DNA from: DATARH01 sp050246595
GTDB lineage: Bacteria > Pseudomonadota > Alphaproteobacteria > ATCC43930 > CGMCC-115725
Assembly: GCA_050246595.1 (NCBI GenBank)
Contig: JBFWVT010000011.1
Span: 1-64,000, forward strand
Reading direction: 5' to 3'
Length of the DNA: 64,000 bases
The notes under the pieces were generated by a model, which ran no database searches, was not told the origin of the DNA, and saw nothing but the letters and a program-made list of their open reading frames with translations. A program made the translations under genes and the position numbers. This document shows, piece after piece, positions 18,074-25,389 of this stretch (within the stretch, counting starts at the first letter, position 1; each line of letters starts with the position of its first letter).

Positions 18074-19423
18074 CTATTCGACGAGGCGGCCGCCGGTCAG
18101 GCTCAGCTTGCGGGTGCCGGTGCCGGCGCAGTTGTTCTGGAATACCGCGTTGCCGGTGAAGCGGATTTTCCAGGCGATCAGTTGCGTGCATTGCGCGCCG
18201 CCGGTCGCGGTGCCGCCGGAATAATCGACGCTCTGCTCCGGGAAATAGATCGCGCCGGTGATGTTCATCGTGGAGCCGCCGCTGAAGTCGCTCGTCAAGT
18301 TGTGGTCGGTGCTGCACTGGCGGTCCTGATAGACCGCGATGCCGGCCAGATTGCCGGTGGTCGGCGCGACCAGGTTGATAATGGCGCCGCCGCTGATCTT
18401 GGCGGTGGCGCAGCTTCCGCTCCGGGCGGTCAGAATGATCGTCGTGCCGCCAGTCGCGGTCAGGTGCGACCCGCCCGAAATGCTCAATTGCCCGCCGGCG
18501 ATGATGTAGGTTCCGGGACCGAGCGTCAGCGACGAGTTGCCGCTCAATTTGATCCCGTCGCAGAACACGTAAATCCCGGCGGACCCGGCATTCTTTGTCG
18601 CGCTCTTGTTGCCGCTCAGACTGTAGCCGGTGTCATTGCACCCGGAATAGGCAGGGACCGCAACATTCCGATACGGATCGATCAGCGGATCGACGCCGGT
18701 ATAGGTCCCGTTGGCGGGTTGCAAGCTGCTCCCCCCGCTGGTGCTATAGTTGCCGACAAGATACGCCTTCTTGGGCTGAATTGTGGCGTTGCCGCTCATC
18801 GTGAGCGCGGATTGAGAAGGGGAGTTGATGTAGAGCGAGCAGCTCGGAAATATCAGATCGGTGGTTCCGGTCGTCCGCATCGCCGTCTCGTTGTTCTTGT
18901 CAAGCGCAACGACGCAGGCCTCATCGGTCAGGTTGCGATCGGCGGACGCCACCGCGCGCGCGGTGATCGTCGGTCCCTCCGGCAGGAACAATGCCGAGAG
19001 CAGCGCCGGCTCCTGCCGGCTGATCGATACCTCGACCGCGTTGGAATTGCCCTGGTATGTACCAGAACTTGGCGGATGGTTGACCGTCACTGTCGTGCCG
19101 TTACTTCCATCCACGAAATCATGGTACGCTGCGATGCTTTTGGCCTCGTTCGCCAGGATGGCGCTACCGGTCGTGCCGGCTGCCAGAGAAGCGGCGGCGG
19201 TCGAGGCGGCGGTGTCGGCGGCGCCCTGCATCGTGCGTTTTGTCAGATACCAGCTGGCCGCCTCGGTGCCGAGACCGGCGAACCCGATGATTGCCGGCAG
19301 CGACAGCGCGAGAAAGACCGTCACCCCGCCCGCGCTGTCGGCGCGGAGGGCGCCAAACCGGCGGGCGATCGCGCGAAACCGGCCGTGCCCGGCGGGTTTG
19401 CCCACAACATCACGCTTTGGCAT
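18074..19423 (-). CDS. TadG-like pilus assembly protein
   Basis: A 449-residue protein with the TadE/TadG N-terminal signature: a basic leader, then a hydrophobic segment at about 33-55 (GGVTVFLALSLPAIIGFAG) followed by GTEAASWYLTKRTMQGAADTAA. The rest is a Ser/Thr/Gly-rich extracytoplasmic region, with Cys pairs and a repetitive beta-like stretch (SGNSS, SGGSH, SGGA) from about 200 to 440. It is probably a surface or periplasmic pilus component of a Tad-type secretion system. It is the third gene of a minus-strand trio, 9 bases after the TadE-like gene. Confidence 0.82.
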   Translation of the reverse strand: MPKRDVVGKPAGHGRFRAIARRFGALRADSAGGVTVFLALSLPAIIGFAGLGTEAASWYLTKRTMQGAADTAASTAAASLAAGTTGSAILANEAKSIAAYHDFVDGSNGTTVTVNHPPSSGTYQGNSNAVEVSISRQEPALLSALFLPEGPTITARAVASADRNLTDEACVVALDKNNETAMRTTGTTDLIFPSCSLYINSPSQSALTMSGNATIQPKKAYLVGNYSTSGGSSLQPANGTYTGVDPLIDPYRNVAVPAYSGCNDTGYSLSGNKSATKNAGSAGIYVFCDGIKLSGNSSLTLGPGTYIIAGGQLSISGGSHLTATGGTTIILTARSGSCATAKISGGAIINLVAPTTGNLAGIAVYQDRQCSTDHNLTSDFSGGSTMNITGAIYFPEQSVDYSGGTATGGAQCTQLIAWKIRFTGNAVFQNNCAGTGTRKLSLTGGRLVE

Positions 19424-19432
19424 CGCCGGGCC

Positions 19433-19843
19433 TCAAATCGGATAGCACGCCTGCGCGCTCAAATTGAGCGAGATGCTCGCGAATGGCGGCGTCAGTGACA
19501 GGGGGTAGGCGGCCGAGACCAGGTTGCCGCAGCTCGCCTGAGGCTCGAACGAGAAGGTCGAACTGTCGAAACCGGCCCCCGACTGCGCGGCGGCGTAGGC
19601 CGTGACTTGGCTCGCCGTGCCGCACAGGCTCGGGTTCACAGTGGCGCAGCGCGCCGCTTGCGCGACGGAAGATTCGAGCGCGTTCTGCAACCAGAGCGCG
19701 TAGCCGGCATTGACGACGGCAAAGACGAACAGGAACAGCGGCAGCGCAATCAGGGCCATTTCGACCGTGGCATTGCCGTTCTGATCGCGCGCCAGATCAG
19801 GGGGCCGCGCCGCCGCCCGCAACCGGTCGGATATCCGTTTCAT
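19433..19843 (-). CDS. TadE-like minor pilin
   Basis: A 136-residue TadE-family protein. The N-terminal NGNATVEMALIALPLFLFVFAVV contains the conserved Glu after the polar leader (VEMALIA) and one membrane segment. The C-terminal part has five Cys residues, including CATVNPSLC and the terminal QACYPI. It would be processed by a prepilin peptidase and form part of the Tad pilus apparatus. It lies 18 bases downstream of the second TadE-like gene. The pilus ATPases, secretin and major pilin are not in this window. Confidence 0.83.
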   Translation of the reverse strand: MKRISDRLRAAARPPDLARDQNGNATVEMALIALPLFLFVFAVVNAGYALWLQNALESSVAQAARCATVNPSLCGTASQVTAYAAAQSGAGFDSSTFSFEPQASCGNLVSAAYPLSLTPPFASISLNLSAQACYPI

Positions 19844-19861
19844 GATCGTCGCCTCGCGCCG

Positions 19862-20449
19862 TCAGCGGGTGCGAACCATCGACTGGGCGCTCAAGATCAT
19901 CGAACTGCCGAGCAGCGAATACGGCAGAACCGGCGTGTAGGGCAGCTCGGCCGAAACGACGACGTAATACCCGGCGGTTTCGCCGTTTGCGCAGGTGCTG
20001 CCACAGGTAGCCGTCCCGATGCCGCTTGCCCCTATTGTCATGCCGCCGCCGCTCGCTGCCGCCGCGCCGCCGCTCGGACAACCGCACACCCGGTAGGGAG
20101 CGGGGGAAACGCTGACGCCGGACAGCGGCGTCGCCGTCGTCACCGCGCTGGTGATCGCGGCCGGCGCGTTCTGGTTCCACGCGTGGGTTGCCGCGTATTG
20201 CGCGCCGGCCTGAACCGCCTGCCGGAGCTGCTGCTGCGCTGCAAAGGCGACACCGAGATCGGCCACCGGCACCAGCGCCGCGAGCAGCAGCGGCGCTCCC
20301 AGACCGAATTCGACCGCCACGGCGCCGCGATTGCAGCGCAGGAGGCGACGCAAGCGAAGGACAGTGCCGCCCGTCACCCCCGTTCCGGTACGATCCCCGA
20401 CGCAGAGCCTGCCCGTATCGACGGGCGCTCGGTCAATGTTATTGCTCAT
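19862..20449 (-). CDS. TadE-like pilus protein
   Basis: A 195-residue protein with the TadE signature NRGAVAVEFGLGAPLLLAAL at about 40-59, here preceded by a long basic leader. The remainder is Ala/Gly/Ser-rich with a CGCPSGG motif and further cysteines. It is the first gene of the three-gene minus-strand unit. The leader length is unusual, and a start nearer residue 30 cannot be excluded. The AT-rich 20450-20609 stretch upstream is the natural promoter region. Confidence 0.78.
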   Translation of the reverse strand: MSNNIDRAPVDTGRLCVGDRTGTGVTGGTVLRLRRLLRCNRGAVAVEFGLGAPLLLAALVPVADLGVAFAAQQQLRQAVQAGAQYAATHAWNQNAPAAITSAVTTATPLSGVSVSPAPYRVCGCPSGGAAAASGGGMTIGASGIGTATCGSTCANGETAGYYVVVSAELPYTPVLPYSLLGSSMILSAQSMVRTR

Positions 20450-20609
20450 CGCGCACTCCCAGAGCGCGGACGCAGGCCCGACCGGAGCAGGCCCGTGTCC
20501 GACGCCTCGCAGGTAGCGCGTGCAGCTACTCTTGTCTAATTCTATCGCTTCGAATTTTTATATTGCTGTGTATTTTGTTAGGAACTTATTCATACCTGCT
20601 AATAGTCGG
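20450..20609 (-). promoter_or_regulatory. Probable promoter region of the Tad-like trio
   Basis: This 160-base gap is strikingly AT-rich between about 20530 and 20610, with long A/T runs in a GC-rich neighbourhood. It precedes the first TadE-like gene on the minus strand and follows the stop of the VOC gene, which reads away. No single -35/-10 pair could be fixed with confidence. Confidence 0.35.
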
Positions 20610-21203
20610 TTAAGACTGCCAGTGGCGCAGCTCATTATTTATGCGGTGGTCGCCGGCCAGCCAGCGGGCCAGTTCGCTGTGCGCATCGGCGCGGCGCAGC
20701 GCCTCGATCTCGGCCGCGTCGGGCGGGTCGCAGGTGAATTCGAGGATCATCCCGTCCGGTGTTGCCGTATAGATCGATTTGCAGTAGCCATGATCGGTTT
20801 CACGGAACCTCTCGCCGGCGCGGTCGAGGCGGTGTTTCAGCTCGTCATAGGTCGCCTCGCCGACCTTCAGCGCGATATGGTAGTGACTGCCGATCATCGG
20901 TTTCGCGGCCTGGGTCAGCGCGTAGACCTCCGGGTCGGCGAACTGGAAAAAGGCGAGCGCGCTGCCGTCGGCCAGACCGAAGAACGTGTGGCAGTACCCG
21001 ACCTCGCGGCCGAGTTCGGCGCGCCAGCTCTTCTCACACCACGTCGCCACTAGCGGAATCCCGAGCACGTCTTCGAGAAAGCGCCGGTTCGCCTCCTGGT
21101 CCTTGACGACATAGGCGTTGTGGTGCAGCCGCTCGGGCAAAACGGCAAGCAATGGGGCGGCGCGCCGCGGCGATGCGATTTCCCGGCATTCGACGCTGTC
21201 CAT
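20610..21203 (-). CDS. VOC (glyoxalase/dioxygenase fold) family protein
   Basis: A 197-residue vicinal-oxygen-chelate protein. The first module begins RLHHNAYVVKDQEANRRFLE, giving a candidate metal histidine; HYHIALKV in the middle and MILEFTCDPP supply the second His and the Glu. This H-H-E pattern is typical of ring-cleaving dioxygenases, glyoxalases and related lyases, and the exact reaction cannot be chosen. GGAGG precedes the ATG by 7 bases. It is a single minus-strand gene upstream of the Tad trio. Confidence 0.8.
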   Translation of the reverse strand: MDSVECREIASPRRAAPLLAVLPERLHHNAYVVKDQEANRRFLEDVLGIPLVATWCEKSWRAELGREVGYCHTFFGLADGSALAFFQFADPEVYALTQAAKPMIGSHYHIALKVGEATYDELKHRLDRAGERFRETDHGYCKSIYTATPDGMILEFTCDPPDAAEIEALRRADAHSELARWLAGDHRINNELRHWQS

Positions 21204-21284
21204 GACGGTTCCTCCTCGCTGTCCGCGCCGACCGGGCGCGGTTCTGCCCGGACCATAGCGGATCGCGCCGCTTTGCGCACGGTC

Positions 21285-21461
21285 GGGTACTGTCTCAGTT
21301 TGAATTTTGGCCTTGTCGTTCTGCGGCGCAGGCCGGACCCGCGGCGACCGTACCGAAAGGAGGGTGCTTCAGGATCGCCGGCGTCCCGCCGGGACGCCGG
21401 CGATCCCTAGGGGTTGCTCCGGGGCGGCGCAGCGGGCCGATTTCAAACTGAGTCACTACCC
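21285..21461. mobile_element. MITE-like element, copy A
   Basis: A 177-bp element bounded by inverted repeats related to GGTAGTGWCTCAGTTTGAA. It is the reverse orientation of copy C (54567-54831): both share about 40 bases next to each end but differ in the middle. The core here is a perfect 16-bp-stem palindrome at 21372-21406. Flanks ACGGTC and ACGGCC may be a degraded target duplication. It has no coding capacity. Confidence 0.7.
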
Positions 21462-21551
21462 ACGGCCGGGTCTTGACAGGGTATGAACCGCCGGTGCGAT
21501 CGAGCCGCCCCGGATCGGCCGCCATCCTCGGAACGGAAGCAGGAACCCGCG

Positions 21552-21716
21552 ATGGATTTCGCCGAAGCTCCCGAAGACGCCGTCTTCCGCCGCGAGTTCC
21601 GCACCTGGCGCGACGCGGATCAGCGCTTTCGAAGGCTATACTTTGGCGATGTCAAATGGCCCGACGAGCCGATGGACACCTGGCTGCCGCCGGCGCCGAC
21701 CGGCAATCACCCGATC
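21552..21716 (+). pseudogene. Acyl-CoA dehydrogenase-like N-terminal fragment
   Basis: The frame starting at the ATG reads MDFAEAPEDAVFRREFRTW, which resembles the first helix of acyl-CoA dehydrogenases (the MDF...PED..FR.E.R pattern). It then continues with WRDADQRFRRLYFGDV and a proline-rich piece before running into the end of the DUF488 gene. No dehydrogenase core follows. It is therefore read as a truncated relic, possibly related to the second relic at 23323. A short unrelated gene is the alternative. Confidence 0.35.
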
Positions 21717-22287
21717 AGACACGCAGTTCGAATTGAACGGGGGGCGTCGCGGGGCCGGCGTAGAGGATCGTCCCGTCCGGCAGCGGCTGCGCGCCGGAGG
21801 TGAGGCTCGCCGGCGCGAGCTGTCCCGGCCCCATGATGTGCGTCACGGCGTAGCCGCGCTCCAGCAGGTAATCGGCGATGATGCGGCGGTGGCAGCGCCA
21901 CCACACGGCCTCGGCGCACATGATCGCAACGCGGCGCTCGCGCGCGAGCGCGCACAATTCGTCGAGACCGTCGCGAAAGGCGGCGGTCATCGCGTAGTCG
22001 GCGTAATTGCGGAACGAATTGTTGCGCCACAGCGTGTTCGGCGACGGCGGCGCGGCTTTCGGGCGGTGGCGCAATCCGCCGAGCGCGGCGAGATGCCGGT
22101 ATTCGATCCCGGCTCCCGCCAGCGCTCCGGGCAAGGTGTCGGCGTTGAATTGCGGGTTGGCGCGCGAGCGCGGCACCGATCGCACATCGACGAGCATCGC
22201 AACGCCGGCCTGCCGCAACAGGCCCGTCAGCTCGCCGAGCGAGCGGGTCGAATGCCCTATCGTGAAAATCGGGTTTTCCGGCTGCAT
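21715..22287 (-). CDS. DUF488 family protein
   Basis: A 190-residue DUF488 protein. Conserved features are the N-terminal IFTIGHSTRSLGEL, VDVRSVPRSRANPQFN, and a cysteine/histidine motif MCAEAVWWRCHRRIIADYL. The biochemical role is not established. The start at 22287 is preferred over 22302 because the intervening ATGGAGGCG supplies the ribosome site. It lies between a decayed dehydrogenase fragment and the divergent dioxygenase. Confidence 0.85.
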   Translation of the reverse strand: MQPENPIFTIGHSTRSLGELTGLLRQAGVAMLVDVRSVPRSRANPQFNADTLPGALAGAGIEYRHLAALGGLRHRPKAAPPSPNTLWRNNSFRNYADYAMTAAFRDGLDELCALARERRVAIMCAEAVWWRCHRRIIADYLLERGYAVTHIMGPGQLAPASLTSGAQPLPDGTILYAGPATPPVQFELRV

Positions 22288-22361
22288 TCTCCGCGCCTCC
22301 ATGACCGCTCCCGGCTTATACGAACGCGTGCCGCCGGGGCGCGGCGATCGGGTCCGATCAA

Positions 22362-23189
22362 ATGGCTGCTGATGGATTACTGTTTTTCGAGCTTCTGTCG
22401 CCGGCCGGCGGGGTCAGGATCGCCGGGCTCGATCTGTCGCTGCCGCTGCCGCCCGACCGCATCGCCGCGATCCGCGCCGCCATTCTCGCCCACCACGTCG
22501 TCGTGTTGCCGGGTCAATCGCTGACCCGCGAGCGGCAATTCGCGTTTGCGGCCAATTTTGGCGAGGTCGAGGCGCACGGGCGCGAGCGCGGCGAGACAAA
22601 GCGGCGGGATGTGGCGCATGTGCTGTCGAACCTCGACGCCGACGGCAACCCGACGATCCGGGTCTCGCCGGCGGCGAATTATCACTGGCATACCGACAAG
22701 CCCTACCGGTCCGCGCCGCCCTCGCTGACGCTGCTTTATGCGGTCGAGGTGCCGCCGCCGGAGGCGGGCGCGGGCGGCGACACCGAATTCGCCAACACGG
22801 CGCTGGCCTGCGCGGCGCTGCCCGACGACATCAAGCGGCGGATCGCCGGATTGCGGGTGGCGTTCCGCCCGGCTTTCGACCCGCGCCTGCCGGAAGTCGA
22901 TCATCCGCTGCTGCGCACGCATCCCGAGACCGGCCGCAAGGCACTCTATCTCGGCAATCACGCGACCCGCATTGTCGGCCTGCCCTCGGCCGAAAGCACC
23001 GCCCTGCTCGCCGAGCTTCTCGAACACGCGACACGGCCGGAATTTGTCTACGCGCATCGCTGGCGGGCCGGCGATCTCGTGGTCTGGGACAACCGCGTTC
23101 TGCTGCACCGGCTCGTGCCCGGCGACGCGCTGCGCCGCTGGCGGCGGATCATGCATCGCAGCGTCGTCGCCGGCACTGTCCCGTTCTGA
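22362..23189 (+). CDS. TauD/TfdA-family Fe(II)/2-oxoglutarate dioxygenase
   Basis: A 275-residue non-haem iron dioxygenase. The HxD ligands are H110 and D112 (YHWHTDKPY), the distal histidine is near H249 (RVLLHRLVPG), and the 2-oxoglutarate-binding arginine lies in RRWRRIMHR. Members hydroxylate taurine, alkylsulfates, 2,4-D or other acids; the substrate is not identifiable. The ATG at 22362 lacks a strong ribosome site. It is divergent from the DUF488 gene with a short gap and followed by pseudogene debris. Confidence 0.86.
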   Translation: MAADGLLFFELLSPAGGVRIAGLDLSLPLPPDRIAAIRAAILAHHVVVLPGQSLTRERQFAFAANFGEVEAHGRERGETKRRDVAHVLSNLDADGNPTIRVSPAANYHWHTDKPYRSAPPSLTLLYAVEVPPPEAGAGGDTEFANTALACAALPDDIKRRIAGLRVAFRPAFDPRLPEVDHPLLRTHPETGRKALYLGNHATRIVGLPSAESTALLAELLEHATRPEFVYAHRWRAGDLVVWDNRVLLHRLVPGDALRRWRRIMHRSVVAGTVPF

Positions 23190-23322
23190 TCCGGCCCGTT
23201 CCGAGCTTGCCGGGCGATTGTCGTTGCGCATGGCCTCGCCTCTCCGGATTGGATAAGCCGGATTGCGGGTCTGCGGCCCGCGCGCGGGCAGGATGCTCGC
23301 ACTCCGGTCGAGGCGGGCGGAC

Positions 23323-23531
23323 GAGAGGGATATCGGTTTCAGCGAAGAGCAGGGTTGCTGCGCAACACCGCGCGCAGGTTTCTCGACGGCAACTGCACGA
23401 CCCGGTTTGTGCGCGACATGATGCAGACCGAAGCGGCCGGCGCGCCGGAATTTTGGCATCGGCTCGCCGAAAACGGCTGGCTCGGCATCGCCTTCCCGGA
23501 AGCTGCCATACACTCGCGCCGAAGCCCTTGA
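23323..23531 (+). pseudogene. Acyl-CoA dehydrogenase remnant with frameshift
   Basis: Two adjacent frames together read like the N-terminal domain of an acyl-CoA dehydrogenase. DERDIGFSEEQG ends near 23353; the next frame continues LLRNTARRFLDGNC and then APEFWHRLAENGWLGIAFPE, stopping at 23531. A one-base frameshift joins the halves. The catalytic and FAD domains are absent on both strands, so the gene is broken and truncated. It follows the dioxygenase gene and precedes the tRNA. Confidence 0.7.
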
Positions 23532-23731
23532 GAGACCGGTCAAGGTAGGTTACCTGTTTGCTTGGCGCCGGCTTCGAATTGGCCGATCGCAGGATCGCAA
23601 CGGTGATGACAGGCATCCTGCCGGGTTCGCCAAAAGCAAGAGCGGCAGGACTGTACAATGTCCGGGAACGCCGCCGGCCCGGAGCAAAAGAAAGGGAATA
23701 CCGCCGAGCGGGCGGGCCGCACGTTCCCCGA
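23532..23731. other. Gap between dehydrogenase remnant and tRNA
   Basis: No gene, repeat or convincing promoter is recognised here. It should contain the tRNA promoter; an AT-richer stretch with TACAAT (23654-23659) about 70 bases before the tRNA is a possible -10. Confidence 0.25.
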
Positions 23732-23806
23732 TGGGGCGTAGCCAAGTGGTAAGGCAGCGGATTTTGATTCCGCCATACGGAGGTTCGAATCCTCCCGCCC
23801 CAGCCA
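23732..23806 (+). tRNA. tRNA-Gln (anticodon UUG)
   Basis: A 75-base cloverleaf. The acceptor stem TGGGGCG pairs with CGCCCCA, with G as discriminator and an encoded CCA end. The D-arm is GCCAAGTGGTAAGGC, the anticodon stem GCGGA/TCCGC encloses the loop TTTTGAT (anticodon TTG), and the T-arm contains GGTTCGAATCC. It reads CAA glutamine codons. Confidence 0.95.
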
Positions 23807-24025
23807 GTTTTCTCAAAAGCTTATGTTTCCACGATGGGCCGGCTGCCGCGGGGTGAACCGGAGATCGGAGGGTATGGCCGCGGCACGATACGCAACGCCC
23901 TGGGACGCAACGCCCTGGGACGCAGGCGACAACGCGGTTGTGCGCAATCCGCGGGTGCTCCCATAATCCGCCGATCCGCAGCGGCCCGACCCGAGATGCC
24001 CGATCTCACTTTGCGATAGCGGCCG

Positions 24026-24907
24026 GTGAAGCCCACGCCCTTCACCTATCACCGCCCCGCGACGATCCCGGAAGCAGTCGCGCTGCTCGCCGAATTGGCG
24101 CCGCAGGAAGGGCGTGTCCTCGCGGGGGGTCAGAGCCTGGTGCCGATCATGGCCTTTCGTCTGGCCCGCCCGGTGCATCTGATCGACATCAACCGGGTTG
24201 CCGGGCTCGACAGGCTGGAGGTCGCGGAGGGCAGGCTCCGCATTGGTGCGCGGGTGCGCCACGCGGCGTTCCACCGGCCGGCAGCGGCGGGGCCGCTCGG
24301 CGCCCTGCTGACAATTGCGGCGCGCGATATCGCGCATTATCCGATCCGGATGCGCGGCACGTTCTGCGGCAGCCTCGCGCATGCCGACCCGGCGGCGGAA
24401 TGGGGCCTCGTTGCGGCGACATTGGATGCCGCGCTGGTCGCGATCAGCCGGCGCGGCGAACGGACCATTCCGGCGGGCGATTTCTTCCAGGGTGTCATGG
24501 AAACGGCGCTCTCGCCCGACGAGCTGCTGATCGAGGCGAGCCTGCCGGTGTTGCCGCCCGCCGCGCGGTTCGGCTTTGCCGAATTCAGCCGGCGCCCCGG
24601 CGATTATGCCCTGGCGATGGCGCTGGCGGTGCTGGAGATCGCGGGCGGCGCGATCGTAAACCCGCGTCTCGGCATCGGCGGTGTCGAATCCTGTCCGCGC
24701 CGCCTTGTTGCGGCCGAGGCGGTCCTGGCCGGTGCGGCGCCGTCGGCAGCCGTGTTCCGCGAGGCAGGCGCAATCGCGGCTGCTTCGATCGCGCCGCTCG
24801 AAGACCCGCAGACCGACGCGCGATACCGGCGCGAGCTGGTCGCGGCGATGGTCGGGCGGGCGCTCGCCCTGGCCTGCGCCGAGGTCCGCGCCGAGGCCCT
24901 CGAATGA
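24026..24907 (+). CDS. Molybdenum hydroxylase, FAD-binding medium subunit (CoxM-like)
   Basis: A 293-residue FAD subunit of a xanthine-dehydrogenase-family enzyme, passing electrons from the iron-sulfur subunit to an acceptor. FAD contacts are seen in AGGQSLVPIMAFRLA and in the TFCGSLAHADPAAEW loop. It lacks the 4Fe-4S insertion of 4-hydroxybenzoyl-CoA reductase beta subunits. The GTG at 24026 gives the usual N-terminus FTYHRPATIPEAVALL. It overlaps the small-subunit gene by 4 bases (ATGA), so the three subunits are translationally coupled in the order M-S-L. Confidence 0.92.
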   Translation: MKPTPFTYHRPATIPEAVALLAELAPQEGRVLAGGQSLVPIMAFRLARPVHLIDINRVAGLDRLEVAEGRLRIGARVRHAAFHRPAAAGPLGALLTIAARDIAHYPIRMRGTFCGSLAHADPAAEWGLVAATLDAALVAISRRGERTIPAGDFFQGVMETALSPDELLIEASLPVLPPAARFGFAEFSRRPGDYALAMALAVLEIAGGAIVNPRLGIGGVESCPRRLVAAEAVLAGAAPSAAVFREAGAIAAASIAPLEDPQTDARYRRELVAAMVGRALALACAEVRAEALE

Positions 24908-25389
24908 CCGGCCCGATCGAGATCGCGCTGACCGTGAACGGCAGCGACTACCGGTTGCGGGTGGAGCCGCGCCGCACCCTGCTCGACATCATACGCGACG
25001 ATTGCGGGCTGACCGGCACGCATATGGGTTGCGAGCATGGCGTCTGCGGTGCCTGCACGGTCTTGCTCGACGGCGACCCGGTGCGCGCCTGCCTGATCTT
25101 TGCGGTGCAGGCCGAGGGCAGCGCGATCCGCACCGTCGAGGGGCTGGCGGAGGGCGGCGACCTGCATCCGTTGCAGCGCGCCTTTATCGAACACCATGCT
25201 TTGCAATGCGGGTTCTGCACCCCCGGTTTTCTGATGCTGGCCGCGGGGCTTCTCGAACGCGAACCCGATATCGGCGACGATGCGCTGCTCGACGCGCTGT
25301 CCGCGAATCTGTGCCGCTGCACCGGTTATCGCAACATTGTCGAGGCGGTGCGCGCGGTGTTTGCCGAACGGCGCGGGAGCCGGAAGTGA
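24904..25389 (+). CDS. Molybdenum hydroxylase, 2Fe-2S small subunit (CoxS-like)
   Basis: A 161-residue iron-sulfur subunit carrying two 2Fe-2S clusters. The plant-ferredoxin-type cluster uses C43, C48, C51 and C63 (GCEHGVCGAC); the second uses C102, C105, C137 and C139 (CGFC and CRCTGYRNI). All eight cysteines are present and length is typical. It overlaps the medium subunit by 4 bases and the large subunit by 4 bases (GTGA). Confidence 0.95.
   Translation: MTGPIEIALTVNGSDYRLRVEPRRTLLDIIRDDCGLTGTHMGCEHGVCGACTVLLDGDPVRACLIFAVQAEGSAIRTVEGLAEGGDLHPLQRAFIEHHALQCGFCTPGFLMLAAGLLEREPDIGDDALLDALSANLCRCTGYRNIVEAVRAVFAERRGSRK

Noticed and set aside
23938..25389. 483-codon frame as one protein fusing a basic domain to the 2Fe-2S subunit
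   Set aside because: The first part overlaps the medium-subunit gene in a different frame; the conserved small subunit begins at 24904.
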